From: Halobacteriales archaeon QS_5_70_15
GTDB taxonomy: Archaea; Halobacteriota; Halobacteria; Halobacteriales; Haloarculaceae
DNA: 35,311 nt
Assembly: GCA_003022005.1 (NCBI GenBank)
Contig: PXRQ01000087.1
Span: 1-35,311 of the forward strand
Reading direction: 5' to 3'
Shown: positions 8,398-16,562 of the stretch, piece by piece
How positions within the stretch are numbered: position 1 is the first letter of the stretch
Layout: every line of letters begins with the position of its first letter
The notes under the pieces: model-generated
The model's database searches: none
What the model saw: only the letters and a program-made list of their open reading frames with translations
Told to the model about the DNA's origin: nothing
Position numbers and translations under genes: made by a program

Positions 8398-8838
8398 TCA
8401 CCGAACCTCGGCGCGGACGGCCCCCTCCGGGGTCGTCGCACCGCGGACGTAGCGGGGACGCCCGTCCCCGGCGTCCCGCCACACGTCGAAGACCGCGAGC
8501 GTGACGACGAGCCGTCCCCCGTCGAGCGTCGCCCGAAGGACGGGACCGACGCTCGTGACTGTCACGTAGGGCGGTGCGGCGACCGGCTCGGCCCGGAGTT
8601 CCCCGCCGGCCGCCGCGACGCACTCCGCGAGCACCGACGGGTACGCCGCGAGCAGGCCGGTCTCCGAGAGGACCGCGCGGAACGGTTCGACCACCAGCTC
8701 TCGATCCGTCGCTCCCTCGCCGGACCACGACGACGCGACGCGCCCGGCACGCTCTACCGTCTCCTCGACCACCGCCCGGCGGTCGGTCAGGAGGTGCTCG
8801 CGCGCGGCACCGGGGTCGAGCGACCCGTCCTCCGCCAC
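8398..8838 (-). CDS. conserved-looking hypothetical protein in operon with the rhodanese-MBL gene
   Basis: A 146-residue acidic protein with no recognised domain. The N-terminal half is helical (AREHLLTDRRAVVEETVERAG, then FRAVLSETGLLAAYPSVLAECV). The C-terminal half is beta-rich (APPYVTVTSVGPVLRATL, GRLVVTLAVFDVWRD) and ends in an Arg/Val-rich strand. There are no cysteines that would suggest metal binding beyond C68, and no membrane segment. Its ATG is only 3 bp after the stop of the rhodanese-MBL gene upstream on the same strand and there is no separate promoter, so co-transcription and perhaps a shared role in sulfur chemistry are likely (inference). Confidence 0.75.
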   Translation of the reverse strand: MAEDGSLDPGAAREHLLTDRRAVVEETVERAGRVASSWSGEGATDRELVVEPFRAVLSETGLLAAYPSVLAECVAAAGGELRAEPVAAPPYVTVTSVGPVLRATLDGGRLVVTLAVFDVWRDAGDGRPRYVRGATTPEGAVRAEVR

Positions 8839-8841
8839 GGC

Positions 8842-10011
8842 TCAGTCCGCGGCCGCCGCGCAGTTGTTCGGCCCGAGTTCGGCCTCGAAGGCGTCCTCGT
8901 CGGAGAGGGTTTCGCGGCCGAGGTTGGTCTCGATGATGGTCTCGAAGTTCGCCGGTCGGGGCGGCATGTCAGCGAGCACCCGCTCGACGAACGCCTCGCG
9001 GTCGAGCGAGAAGACGGAGAGCGACCGCCGGAGGTCGCCGAGCCTGGCGGTGTAGGTGCCGTCCGCGGCGGGGGACCCCCCGGGCGTGACGTGTCCCGGT
9101 GCGATCAGCACGTCGTCCCCGAACCGCCCGAACCGCTCGGTGAGGGTCCGGTGGAGTTCGCGGGCGTACTCGGCCGCCCCCTCGTCGCCCTCCTGGAGGT
9201 CCGGCCGGGGAACGCCCGGCGCGAACAGCGTGTCGCCGGTGAGGAGCGCGTCGTCGACGCGGAGGCTAACCGTGCCGGTCGTGTGACCGGGCGTCCCGTG
9301 TACCTCGATCCCCGCGTCGCCCACCCCCAGAGCGTCCCCGTCGACGACCGTCCCGACGTCGAAGGTGACGCCGCGCTCTACCGCCCTCGCTGACATGACC
9401 GGCCTCGCGCCCGAGAGTTCCGCGACGGCCCGGACCCCGGAGACGTGGTCCGCGTGAACGTGCGTGTCGACGGCGTAGACGAGTTCCGCGTCACGCTCGC
9501 GTGCGTCCTCGGCGTAGCGGTCCGCGAACGCCCGGAGCGGGTCGACGACCGCCGCCTCCCGTCGGTCGTCGCCCGGCGTCCCGGCGACGATCAGGTACGC
9601 GAGACAGCCCGAGGACGGCCGGCGGTACTGGAGGACCGGGGCCCCGCCGGTTGCCTCGGCCGGGAGTTCGCGGGCGGTGTAGACTCGGGCCCACCCCTCC
9701 ATCCCGCCGGCGAGGTTCACCGCGTCGACGCCCTCGGAGCGGAGGAGTTCGGCCACCTCGTCGCTCGCCTCGCCGCGCGGACAGACCGCGATGACGGGTT
9801 CGACGACGCCGTCGGGCAGGAGGTCGGCCGCGCCCCCCGTGGCCTTCGCGGAGAGGAACTTCGCGTACGGGACGTGGTGTCGCTCGGCCGACGGCCCGTC
9901 GATGGCCCACGCCTCCACCTCGTCGCGGTTCCGGGTGTCGAGTATCGTCACCGGTTCGCCGGAATCGAGCCGGCGCTGGAGTTCCTCGGGGGAGATGGCC
10001 TCGTCGCTCAT
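8842..10011 (-). CDS. rhodanese domain-metallo-beta-lactamase fusion (persulfide dioxygenase-like)
   Basis: A 389-residue two-domain protein. Residues 1-110 are a rhodanese domain: ILDTRN near residue 23 and the active-site loop CPRGEAS with C77, followed by NLAGGMEGW. Residues 125-340 are a metallo-beta-lactamase fold: THVHADH (H184, H186, D188, H189), GTPGHTTG with H243, TGDTLF with D260 and APGHV with a further metal histidine. THVHADH followed by SG is typical of ETHE1-type persulfide dioxygenases, which oxidise persulfides to sulfite; the rhodanese would pass sulfane sulfur. The order rhodanese-then-MBL is the reverse of many bacterial fusions. It is probably cytoplasmic sulfide/persulfide detoxification. 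It is first gene of a two-gene operon with its own TATA box. Confidence 0.88.
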   Translation of the reverse strand: MSDEAISPEELQRRLDSGEPVTILDTRNRDEVEAWAIDGPSAERHHVPYAKFLSAKATGGAADLLPDGVVEPVIAVCPRGEASDEVAELLRSEGVDAVNLAGGMEGWARVYTARELPAEATGGAPVLQYRRPSSGCLAYLIVAGTPGDDRREAAVVDPLRAFADRYAEDARERDAELVYAVDTHVHADHVSGVRAVAELSGARPVMSARAVERGVTFDVGTVVDGDALGVGDAGIEVHGTPGHTTGTVSLRVDDALLTGDTLFAPGVPRPDLQEGDEGAAEYARELHRTLTERFGRFGDDVLIAPGHVTPGGSPAADGTYTARLGDLRRSLSVFSLDREAFVERVLADMPPRPANFETIIETNLGRETLSDEDAFEAELGPNNCAAAAD

Positions 10012-10035
10012 GGGTGGCGATAGGCCTCGGCGGCC

Positions 10036-10042
10036 GATAAAT
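10036..10042 (-). promoter_or_regulatory. TATA box for the rhodanese-MBL operon
   Basis: The minus-strand ATTTATC lies 25-31 bp upstream of ATG 10011. It is the clearest AT-rich site in the gap 10012-10230. Confidence 0.55.
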
Positions 10043-10230
10043 CCCCCTCGGGACGAGCGACGGTGGAACGGCCCGACGCCCTCGCTACGGGCACCGCTGC
10101 CGGTACCGATCCGCCCCGCCACCTCGGACGGCGACCGACGACTCGTGGGACCGCGGACGCGAACCGTTCGCAGGGAACGGGTGTGGACCGCTCGCGGGAG
10201 GTGGTTCCGGACCGCCTGGCCCGCGGCGTA

Positions 10231-11490
10231 TCAGTCGTCGCCGACGGGTATCGTCCGGTCGAGGGGCGCGTCGGGGTGACTCTCGACGAGCAGCCGCCAG
10301 GCGATCACCGCTCCCGCGATGGCGATGAGCGAGGAGACGAGGAACGCGACCTCGTAAGTGGTGACCGTGGCGATCGTTCCGATCACGATCGGTCCGAGCA
10401 CGCCGCCGACGCCCTTGGCCGTCGAGCGGAGCCCCATGAGTTCCGATTCGCGGTCGACGGGGGCGACGTCGCCGATGAACGCGACGGTGCCCGCGACCAT
10501 CGCGGAGAACCCCACTCCCTTGACGACCATGGCCGTCCCGGCGGTGACCTGGCCGACGAGGGGGGACGCCGGGAGCGTCGAGGTGGCCATGAAGACCCCG
10601 ACGAGCACGTGGCCCGCGATCCCGGCGGCGACGAGCGGTTTCCGGCCGATTGCGTCCGCGACCCGGCCGAAGGCGTACATGCCGCCGACCTCGACGACCG
10701 GCGAGAGCGCGAGGAGGACGCCCATCGCGAACTCGGAGGCACCGACCTCGGCGATCAGGAAGATCGGGAGCAGGCTCGCCATCCCGAGCCAGCTCAGGCT
10801 CCGCAGCGCAAGCGCGACGTAGAGCCACTGGAGGCCGTTCGTCGTGAGGTGCTCGCGCTCGCCGACCGCGGGGAGGAGCCGCCCGCGGATCTCGGTCGCG
10901 AGCTCGGCGAGCGTCGGCTCCCCGTCCGGATCGGGGGTCGGGTCGTCGATGAGCGCGGCGGCGACCGTCGCCGTGAGGCTCACGCCCGCGACGACGAGGT
11001 AGACGCTCACCGGCGCGAGCAGCCCGAGCAGGACCCCCGAGAAGAGGCGCGCTCCCGTGAAGCCGACCGAGCGGGCGCTGTTGAACGAGCCGATCGAGCG
11101 CCCGCGTCCGCTCGCTCCGCCGCGCTCGCTCACGATCGTGAGTATCACGGGGAGGAACCCCGCGGCGAACATCGAGAACGCGGTCCGCACGGCGATCGGG
11201 CCCCAGACGCCGTCGACGACGGCGAGCGGGAGGGTACTGAGCGTGGCGAGGGCGCTCACGCCGACGAGGACCGCCCGCCGGCGTCCGGTGATGTCGGCGA
11301 CCGCACCCCAGACGGGGGCGAAGACGACCAGACCCAGAAAGTACGAGGTGGTCACCAGCCCGACCGCGAGCGGCGACCCCTCCCGACCGACGTAGACGGC
11401 CATCACCGTCCCCATGAGGATACCCGTTCCGACCTGCGCCGCCCCGGCTACGGCGGTCACCGCCTGCTGACGCACGCCCGGTGAGTTCAC
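10231..11490 (-). CDS. major facilitator superfamily transporter
   Basis: A 419-residue integral membrane protein with about 12 hydrophobic helices in two halves separated by a charged loop near residues 175-205 (PTPDPDGEPTLAELATEIRG). The loop between TM2 and TM3 reads GAVADITGRRR, and the equivalent loop in the second half is GRVADAIGRKP; both are the MFS signature (G-x-x-x-D-x-x-G-R-x). It is likely a drug or metabolite exporter in the cytoplasmic membrane; the substrate is unknown. The GTG start at 11490 was chosen over upstream codons because a TATA box sits 26-32 bp before it; the frame is open for another 17 codons. It lies between an alcohol dehydrogenase and the sulfur operon on the same strand but has its own promoter. 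Confidence 0.88.
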   Translation of the reverse strand: MNSPGVRQQAVTAVAGAAQVGTGILMGTVMAVYVGREGSPLAVGLVTTSYFLGLVVFAPVWGAVADITGRRRAVLVGVSALATLSTLPLAVVDGVWGPIAVRTAFSMFAAGFLPVILTIVSERGGASGRGRSIGSFNSARSVGFTGARLFSGVLLGLLAPVSVYLVVAGVSLTATVAAALIDDPTPDPDGEPTLAELATEIRGRLLPAVGEREHLTTNGLQWLYVALALRSLSWLGMASLLPIFLIAEVGASEFAMGVLLALSPVVEVGGMYAFGRVADAIGRKPLVAAGIAGHVLVGVFMATSTLPASPLVGQVTAGTAMVVKGVGFSAMVAGTVAFIGDVAPVDRESELMGLRSTAKGVGGVLGPIVIGTIATVTTYEVAFLVSSLIAIAGAVIAWRLLVESHPDAPLDRTIPVGDD

Positions 11491-11515
11491 TGCAGTACGC
11501 CTCAGCGAGGAGGTG

Positions 11516-11522
11516 CTTAAAT
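11516..11522 (-). promoter_or_regulatory. TATA box for the MFS transporter at 10231-11490
   Basis: The minus-strand ATTTAAG lies 26-32 bp upstream of GTG 11490. This is a leaderless arrangement that fixes the start. The rest of the gap up to 11727 shows nothing recognisable. Confidence 0.55.
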
Positions 11523-11727
11523 CGTCGGAACGTCCTCCCACCGGGCCGGTTCGAGAGCCCCGGATGTGGACTCGCCGGGCTGACGTCGACCGGGGTCAGC
11601 TTCCGACCTGTCGACGCGCCCGCCGTCGCCGCCCCGCCGCGCGCCGGGAGCCGCCGCAGGACCCCACCTATCGACCCCCGTCCGGCTGGCGGTGTTCGGC
11701 GACTGGACCCTGGCGGAACCGCCCCGC

Positions 11728-12825
11728 TCACTCCGGGACGACGGTGATGTGCGTCGCCTCCTCGTCGACCTCGCCCCCGAGTATCCGCATCGCCCGCTCG
11801 ACCTCCTCGACCGCGAACGTGTGCGAGTGCATCCGTTCGAGCGGGTACTCCCCCGACTCGATGACACGGATGGCCCGGTCGTACGCCCAGGACCTCACGC
11901 CGAGGACGCCCCGGAGGTCGATGTCGTCCAGGACGAGCCTGTCGGAGACGAACCCCGGGACCTCCTTCATGCCCTTGAGCCCCGCGAGGACGACCGTCCC
12001 CCCGGGCCGGACCGCGTCGATGGCGTCGATAACCGGCTCCGTGGCGATGGGCGTGACGTCGATGGCCACGTCGACCCCGCGGCCGCCGGTAACCTCCTCG
12101 ACGCGCTCGACGACGTCCGCGGCCTCGACGTTCACGGTGTGGGTCGCGCCGAACTCGCGCGCGAGCTCCAGCTTCGCGGCGTCCCGCTCGAGACCGGTGA
12201 CGATGACCTCCTCGGCGCCGACGACGTCGCAGGCGACGGTGCTCGCGAGCCCGCGCTGACCCGGACCCAGGACCAGCACCGAGTCGCCGGGATCGACCCC
12301 GCCCACGCGGTAGACCCACTCGAACCCCGCGCCGAGCGGGTTGAACAGCACCGCCTCGTCCCGCGGGAGCCCCTCGGGGAGCCGGTGGACGACGGTGTTC
12401 GGCCGGAGGTGCATGTACCCCGAGTAGCCGCCCCAGAGGCCGCTCCCGACCGTCGTCGGGGTGAACGCGTACATGAACCGGTTGTCACAGAGCGTGTACT
12501 CCCCCTCGACACAGCGGGGACAGACCCCGCAGGGGGCGAACGGCTCGACGGCGACGCGATCCCCCTCGGAGACCCCCCACGCCTCGCTCGCCCCCGCGCC
12601 GATCATCTCGATCCGGCCGATCGGTTCGTGTCCCGGGATGCAGGGGTACTCGACGAGGTCCATCTCCGCGAACTCCCCCTGGTACTGCTCCCAGTCGCTC
12701 CCGCACATCCCGGAGGCCTCGACCGCCAGGAGGGCCTCGCGTTCCCCGACCGACTCGGGCACCTCGAACTCCTGCAACTCGATCGTCCGGTCGGCCGTCT
12801 GGACCGCAGCACGTGTCTTCGTCAT
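11728..12825 (-). CDS. zinc-dependent medium-chain alcohol dehydrogenase
   Basis: A 365-residue MDR enzyme. C41 in SGMCGSD and H66-E67 in PGHE are the catalytic zinc ligands. C99, C102, C105 and C113 (CGVCPRC...TLC) bind the structural zinc. VLVLGPGQRGLASTVACDVVGAEEVIVTG is the NAD-binding Rossmann region, in which the usual GxGxxG reads GPGQRG, followed by a non-polar residue. It is close in layout to threonine/sorbitol-type dehydrogenases. It oxidises an alcohol or polyol with NAD(P); the exact substrate is unknown. An insert around residues 120-140 (TPTTVGSGLWGGYSGY) replaces the usual GGFAEY motif. A TATA-like TATAG lies about 40 bp upstream, implying a short leader rather than a leaderless start. 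Confidence 0.9.
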   Translation of the reverse strand: MTKTRAAVQTADRTIELQEFEVPESVGEREALLAVEASGMCGSDWEQYQGEFAEMDLVEYPCIPGHEPIGRIEMIGAGASEAWGVSEGDRVAVEPFAPCGVCPRCVEGEYTLCDNRFMYAFTPTTVGSGLWGGYSGYMHLRPNTVVHRLPEGLPRDEAVLFNPLGAGFEWVYRVGGVDPGDSVLVLGPGQRGLASTVACDVVGAEEVIVTGLERDAAKLELAREFGATHTVNVEAADVVERVEEVTGGRGVDVAIDVTPIATEPVIDAIDAVRPGGTVVLAGLKGMKEVPGFVSDRLVLDDIDLRGVLGVRSWAYDRAIRVIESGEYPLERMHSHTFAVEEVERAMRILGGEVDEEATHITVVPE

Positions 12826-12984
12826 GGGTGTAGATATCTGTCATAGGGTGTTCGGGGGGTGGTATAGTTTGCTCTCCGGACCGCCGGGTGGGGAGCGGCG
12901 GCCTCCGAGTCAGCGCGTCGAGTGGGACGGGAAGGGACCCCGCGCGGTCGTTCGAAAGGGCGGAGCCGTTTCGTGACGACGAGA

Positions 12985-13049
12985 GCCGCGAAGCGCTCTC
13001 GAACCACGGCGGAGCCGCCGCGACCGTTCGAGGCCGGCTGCGCCGGCCG
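12985..13049. repeat. run of three short GC-rich inverted repeats upstream of the acyl-CoA synthetase gene
   Basis: Three adjacent palindromes lie in the 277-bp gap 12826-13102. They are GAGAGC...GCTCTC, CGGCGG-AG-CCGCCG, and the perfect 7-bp GGCCGGC-TGC-GCCGGCC at about 13033-13049. They could be a terminator remnant, a protein-binding site or chance in GC-rich DNA. Confidence 0.35.
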
Positions 13050-13060
13050 CGACGAGGAAG

Positions 13061-13068
13061 GATATTAG
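13061..13068 (+). promoter_or_regulatory. TATA-like box for the acyl-CoA synthetase gene
   Basis: GATATTAG lies 26-33 bp before the in-frame GTG at 13094 and 35-42 bp before ATG 13103. Transcription would begin near 13090, so either codon could be the start. Confidence 0.5.
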
Positions 13069-13102
13069 TCCCCTCTCGGTGCCTCTCGGTGACGTGTCGT
13101 TC

Positions 13103-14734
13103 ATGGCCATCGGTTACGAGCGCGAGCTGGAGGCGTTCGAGTGGGACATCCCCGAGGACTACGACCTGCCGTCGGTCGTCGAGTCACACGCCGAGGCGTT
13201 CGGCGACCGGGTGGCACTCACCTTCCGCGACGAGGAGGGTGAGCGGGCGGAGCGGACGTTCGACGACCTGCGGGCGGGCATGAACCGGTTCGCGAACGCG
13301 CTCGCGGACCTCGGCGTCGGCCGGGGCGACCGCGTGATGCACCTGTTCCCGCGGCACCCGGACGCGTTCGCCATACAGCTCGGCGTCCTGAAGCGGGGGG
13401 CGCTGGTCGTCTCCTGCTCGTCGATGCTCCGCGCGAAGGACATCGAGTTCCGCGCGAACGACTGCGAGGCCTCGACCGTCGTCTGCCACTCGTCGCTGAC
13501 GGACATGGTCGAGCCCGTCGTCGAGGACACGCCGCTCGAGACGCTGATCGTCCTCGACGGCGGGAAGGACGGCTGGCACTCGTTCGCCGACCTGCTCGAT
13601 GGACAGTCGGACGAACACGAGGGCCCCGACCTCGCCGCCGAGGACCCGATGACGATCAACTACACCAGCGGGACGACCGGCCGGCCAAAGCCCGTGATGC
13701 ACCGCCACCGCTGGATGTACTGCTTCGAGCGCATCAACGGCCCGTACTGGTGGGGCTACACGGGCGAGACCGACTTCTCCGACGAGCTGATGTGGGCGAC
13801 CACGGGCACCGGCTGGGCGAAGTGGTTCTGGAGCCCCGTCGGCGTGGGCATCACCACGGGCGCGCCGCAGTTCGTCTACGACGGCGAGTTCGACCCCGAG
13901 ACGTTCCTCGAACTCATGGCGGAGGAGGGGGTGACGAGGCTCTGTGCGGTCCCGACCCAGTACCGGATGTTCAGCCAGGTCGACGACCTCGGGAGCTACG
14001 ACGTCGACCTGACGGAGGTGCTCTCGGCCGGCGAGCCGCTCAACCGCGAACCCATCGCCGCCATCGAGGAGGCGTTCGGCCTCACCCCGCGGGACGGCTA
14101 CGGCCAGACCGAGACGGTCGCGCTCGTGACGAACTACCCCGGCATCGAGGTCAAGCCCGGGAGCATGGGCAAGCCGACGCCCGGGATGGGGACGACGATC
14201 GTCGACACCGAGGAGGAGGTCGAGATCGACACCGGCGAGATCGGCGAGATCGCCGTCCCCGTGGACTGCCCCGGCATCTTCGACGGCTACTACGAGATGC
14301 CCGACCTCGACGAGCGGACGTTCAGCGGCGACTACTACCGCACCGGTGACCTCGCCACCCGCGACGAGGACGGCTACTTCTTCTTCGAGGGGCGGGCCGA
14401 CGACATCATCATCTCCGCGGGCTACCGCATCGGCCCGTTCGAGGTCGAGGACGCGCTGGTCGAGCACGACGCCGTCGCCGAGGCGGCGGTGGTCGAGAGC
14501 CCACACGAGGAGCGGGGCAACGTCGTGAAGGCCTACGTCGTCCTCGCGGAGGGGTACGGGGGGAACGACGACCTCGCCGTCGGGATACAGGACTTCGTCA
14601 AGGAGTCGACGGCCCCCTACAAGTACCCCCGACGGATCGAGTTCGTCACGGAGCTCCCGAAGACCTCCAGCGGGAAGATCCGCCGGGTCGAACTCCGCGA
14701 GGAGGAGAAGGAGAAGCACGGCGTGGAGGGGTAG
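13103..14734 (+). CDS. acyl-CoA synthetase (AMP-forming, medium-chain/ACSM type)
   Basis: A 543-residue member of the ANL adenylate-forming family. YTSGTTGRPKP near residue 187 is the phosphate-binding loop, GYGQTE near 332 the A5 motif, YYRTGD near 412 the A7 motif, GRADDIIISAGYRIGP the hinge region near 430, and SSGKIRR near 523 holds the catalytic lysine. The block around WATTGTGWAKWFWSP and the PTQYRMF motif match medium-chain or benzoate-type acyl-CoA synthetases rather than acetate ones. It activates a carboxylic acid with ATP and CoA, probably in fatty or aromatic acid use. ATG 13103 is used; GTG 13094 is an equally possible start. No beta-oxidation genes are adjacent. Confidence 0.9.
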   Translation: MAIGYERELEAFEWDIPEDYDLPSVVESHAEAFGDRVALTFRDEEGERAERTFDDLRAGMNRFANALADLGVGRGDRVMHLFPRHPDAFAIQLGVLKRGALVVSCSSMLRAKDIEFRANDCEASTVVCHSSLTDMVEPVVEDTPLETLIVLDGGKDGWHSFADLLDGQSDEHEGPDLAAEDPMTINYTSGTTGRPKPVMHRHRWMYCFERINGPYWWGYTGETDFSDELMWATTGTGWAKWFWSPVGVGITTGAPQFVYDGEFDPETFLELMAEEGVTRLCAVPTQYRMFSQVDDLGSYDVDLTEVLSAGEPLNREPIAAIEEAFGLTPRDGYGQTETVALVTNYPGIEVKPGSMGKPTPGMGTTIVDTEEEVEIDTGEIGEIAVPVDCPGIFDGYYEMPDLDERTFSGDYYRTGDLATRDEDGYFFFEGRADDIIISAGYRIGPFEVEDALVEHDAVAEAAVVESPHEERGNVVKAYVVLAEGYGGNDDLAVGIQDFVKESTAPYKYPRRIEFVTELPKTSSGKIRRVELREEEKEKHGVEG

Positions 14735-14780
14735 GTCGACGGTCCGCCGAACCAGCCGTCCGAGCCGTCCCCCGCCGGAC

Positions 14781-14831
14781 CCGCCGTCCGAGGGGACCGG
14801 CGCTCCGAGGACCCGCCATCCGAGGGGACTG
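14781..14831. repeat. two near-identical 19-bp direct repeats
   Basis: The words at 14781-14799 and 14813-14831 differ at two positions (core CCGCC-TCCGAGGGGAC). A third degenerate copy may end near 14860. They lie in the 173-bp gap between the synthetase and the acetyltransferase gene. Function unknown; possibly replication slippage. Confidence 0.5.
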
Positions 14832-14907
14832 CTACTCGAGGGATCAACCGCCCGAGACACGCCGCCCGCGGGACAACGCTTTCCCCGAGCCCCCCTCAGT
14901 GGCCGGC

Positions 14908-15372
14908 ATGGGCGACACCGAGATCAGGGAGCTCACCTCCGAGGCCGGGTGGCGCGAGGCGTTCCCGGTGCTCCGCGAGCTCCGGGAGGGCCTGACCGAG
15001 GGGGCGTACCTCGACTACCTGCGGGAGATGCGCGAGGAGGGCTACCGGCTGTTCGGACTGTTCGAGGGGGACGGCGGGAGCGAGGGCGGGGGCGACGAAC
15101 TCGTCGCCGTCGCGGGCGTCGCCGTCCGGACGAACTTCTACAACGGTCGCCACCTGTTCGTCTACGACCTCGTCACCCGGTCGGACCGCCGCTCGGCGGG
15201 TCACGGGGGCCGTCTGATGGACTTCCTCGCCGACTGGGCCCGCGAGCGGGACTGCGAGAGCCTCACGCTCGAGTCCGGGCTCTGGCGGGAGGACGCCCAC
15301 CGCTTCTACGAGGACCGTCTGGACATGGAGCGGTACTGCTACACGTTCAAGCGGACGTTCGACGCGGGCTGA
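14908..15372 (+). CDS. GNAT-family N-acetyltransferase
   Basis: A 154-residue protein. VAGVAVRTNFYNGRHLFVYDLVTR is the central beta hairpin and beta4 strand. The acetyl-CoA pyrophosphate loop follows as RSAGHGGRLMDFLADWA, a variant of the Q/R-x-x-G-x-G/A motif with helix alpha3. LTLESGLWREDAHRFYEDRLDMERYCYTFKR is the beta5-alpha4-beta6/7 ending typical of GNATs. The acceptor substrate is unknown. ATG 14908 has an AT-rich CGCTTT 25-30 bp upstream and is preferred over GTG 14899. A low-complexity Gly/Glu insert (residues 53-65) lies in the beta2-beta3 region. The cupin gene follows 56 bp after the stop, with its own TATA box. Confidence 0.85.
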   Translation: MGDTEIRELTSEAGWREAFPVLRELREGLTEGAYLDYLREMREEGYRLFGLFEGDGGSEGGGDELVAVAGVAVRTNFYNGRHLFVYDLVTRSDRRSAGHGGRLMDFLADWARERDCESLTLESGLWREDAHRFYEDRLDMERYCYTFKRTFDAG

Positions 15373-15398
15373 TACGATCTCCCGGCACTCGCCGCGGA

Positions 15399-15407
15399 CT
15401 TTTATCG
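15399..15407 (+). promoter_or_regulatory. TATA box for the cupin gene
   Basis: CTTTTATCG is centred 26 bp upstream of ATG 15429, the leaderless position. Confidence 0.55.
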
Positions 15408-15428
15408 TGTCACGTCCTAACGTGGGTC

Positions 15429-15896
15429 ATGGACTACGGGATCGTTCACGAGTCGGACCTCTCGGCGGCGCGAATGTCCGAGCTCTACCGCGAGTACGTC
15501 GAGGAGGACGAACGGAAGACCGAGCGATACATCGAGCCCGAGGAGCGGCCGGACGTCGACGTCCGGGCGGGGGACGTCGACGAGGCGCTCGACGCCGAGG
15601 AGCTCCGGGTCAAGCTCTGGCGGTTCGCGCCCGGCGAGGAGGTCGAGTACCACGCCCACGCCGAACAGGAGGAGCTGTTCCTCGTGCTCGAAGGGGAGTT
15701 CTCGCTGAAGCTCGGCCGCTCGGGCGAGACCGAGATCGTCGAGGTCGGGCCCGGGACGTTCTGGGTGGCCGGCCCCGGCGTGGGTCACGGCCACCGCTGT
15801 ATCGGCGACGACGAGGGGGTCGTCCTCGCCGTCGGTGCGCGTGGCGTTCGAGGACGATCGAGGGGGAGAGCAGAGGGCGGGAGGAGGCGGGGGTAG
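15429..15896 (+). CDS. cupin-domain protein with an odd Arg-rich C-terminus
   Basis: A 155-residue protein. Residues 1-60 are acidic and helical. YHAHAEQEELFLVLEGEFSLKLG is cupin motif 1 with two His and a Glu that normally bind a metal, and GTFWVAGPGVGHGHRCIG is motif 2 with the last metal His. It may be a small metalloenzyme or sensor of unknown substrate. After VVLAVGAR the frame becomes VRGRSRGRAEGGRRRG, strongly basic and unlike the rest. The +1 frame from about 15841 instead reads VAFEDDRGGEQ, which looks like a natural acidic haloarchaeal tail, so a small indel near 15840 is likely. That alternative frame has no stop before the next gene. Confidence 0.8.
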   Translation: MDYGIVHESDLSAARMSELYREYVEEDERKTERYIEPEERPDVDVRAGDVDEALDAEELRVKLWRFAPGEEVEYHAHAEQEELFLVLEGEFSLKLGRSGETEIVEVGPGTFWVAGPGVGHGHRCIGDDEGVVLAVGARGVRGRSRGRAEGGRRRG

Positions 15897-15933
15897 GCTA
15901 CTGTGGCTCGGCCCGAACGTCCCAGAGGACGCC

Positions 15934-16284
15934 ATGAGCTTCCTGCTCGACCCACCGCTGCTGTTCGCCTCAGGACTCCTCGTCGGCCGGTTCGTGCCGG
16001 AGGGGAGCCGCCGCCGTCGCATCGCGGTCGCCCTACTCGGGCTGTTCTACGCGGTGAGCGGGCTGCTCTACCTCGACGTGCTCCCGTGGTGGGACGGCCG
16101 CCGGTGGACCCGGGGGTCGACGTTCATGCTCAACTCCGGACTCAACACGCGGCTCAGGCGGACCGCCGGCGTCGACGTGCTGGCGGTCGTGCTCTTCGCC
16201 GCGTACCCGCTGTGGGTGTGGTTCGGGATGGCGACGGGACGGCGGGCCCGGGGCGTCGACCCCGGGGAGGTGGTGGCGCGATGA
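15934..16284 (+). CDS. small membrane protein, unknown function
   Basis: A 116-residue protein with about three hydrophobic segments: near residues 3-20 (LLDPPLLFASGLLVG), 28-50 (IAVALLGLFYAVSGLLYLDVLPWW) and 82-100 (VDVLAVVLFAAYPLWVWFGMA). Arg-rich loops between them fit a positive-inside topology. No family is recognised. The stop overlaps the start of the next gene in an ATGA, so the two are probably translated together and may form one complex. The open frame continues upstream to overlap the cupin gene, but the acidic/Gly-rich extension is not membrane-protein-like, so ATG 15934 was chosen. Confidence 0.7.
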   Translation: MSFLLDPPLLFASGLLVGRFVPEGSRRRRIAVALLGLFYAVSGLLYLDVLPWWDGRRWTRGSTFMLNSGLNTRLRRTAGVDVLAVVLFAAYPLWVWFGMATGRRARGVDPGEVVAR

Positions 16285-16562
16285 GCACGGCGGCCGACAC
16301 GCCGGTCGAGCCCCCGACCGGCGGTGGCCTCCGCGGGTGGCTCCGGCGGACCGACTGGCTGTGGCTGATCATCGGCGGGTTCTACCTCGTCGCCTACCTG
16401 TTCTGGTACATCCCGGCGCTGGCGGCGCTCCCCGGGAGCGTCCGCGACCCGCCGGAGCCGTACCCCTGGCACTGGACGCTCGACTTCCTCGCCACCGGGC
16501 TCGCGGGCGCGGTCCTCCTCCTGCTCGGGTTCGGGCGGGCGACGGAGCTATCCGGGGACTGA
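16281..16562 (+). CDS. small two-helix membrane protein, unknown function
   Basis: A 93-residue protein. A short Pro-rich cytoplasmic-looking N-terminus is followed by RRTDWLWLIIGGFYLVAYLFWYIPALAALPG (helix 1) and, after a Pro/Trp-rich loop, WTLDFLATGLAGAVLLLLGFG (helix 2). The Trp-rich, short-loop layout recalls small accessory subunits that sit beside larger membrane proteins, but no family is recognised. Its ATG overlaps the TGA of the upstream small membrane protein (ATGA), indicating translational coupling. Nothing else follows on this strand for about 2.9 kb, so the pair forms the end of the cupin-side unit. Confidence 0.7.
   Translation: MSTAADTPVEPPTGGGLRGWLRRTDWLWLIIGGFYLVAYLFWYIPALAALPGSVRDPPEPYPWHWTLDFLATGLAGAVLLLLGFGRATELSGD

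Noticed and set aside
10085..12319. 744-codon minus-strand open frame across the MFS and dehydrogenase genes
   Set aside because: Out of frame with both real genes and made of Arg/Gly/Ala repeats, a GC artefact.
14781..14831. Direct repeats considered as CRISPR
   Set aside because: Only two clear copies, 13-bp spacing, no cas genes.
13184..14860. 558-codon minus-strand open frame opposite the acyl-CoA synthetase
   Set aside because: Antisense shadow; no recognisable motif.
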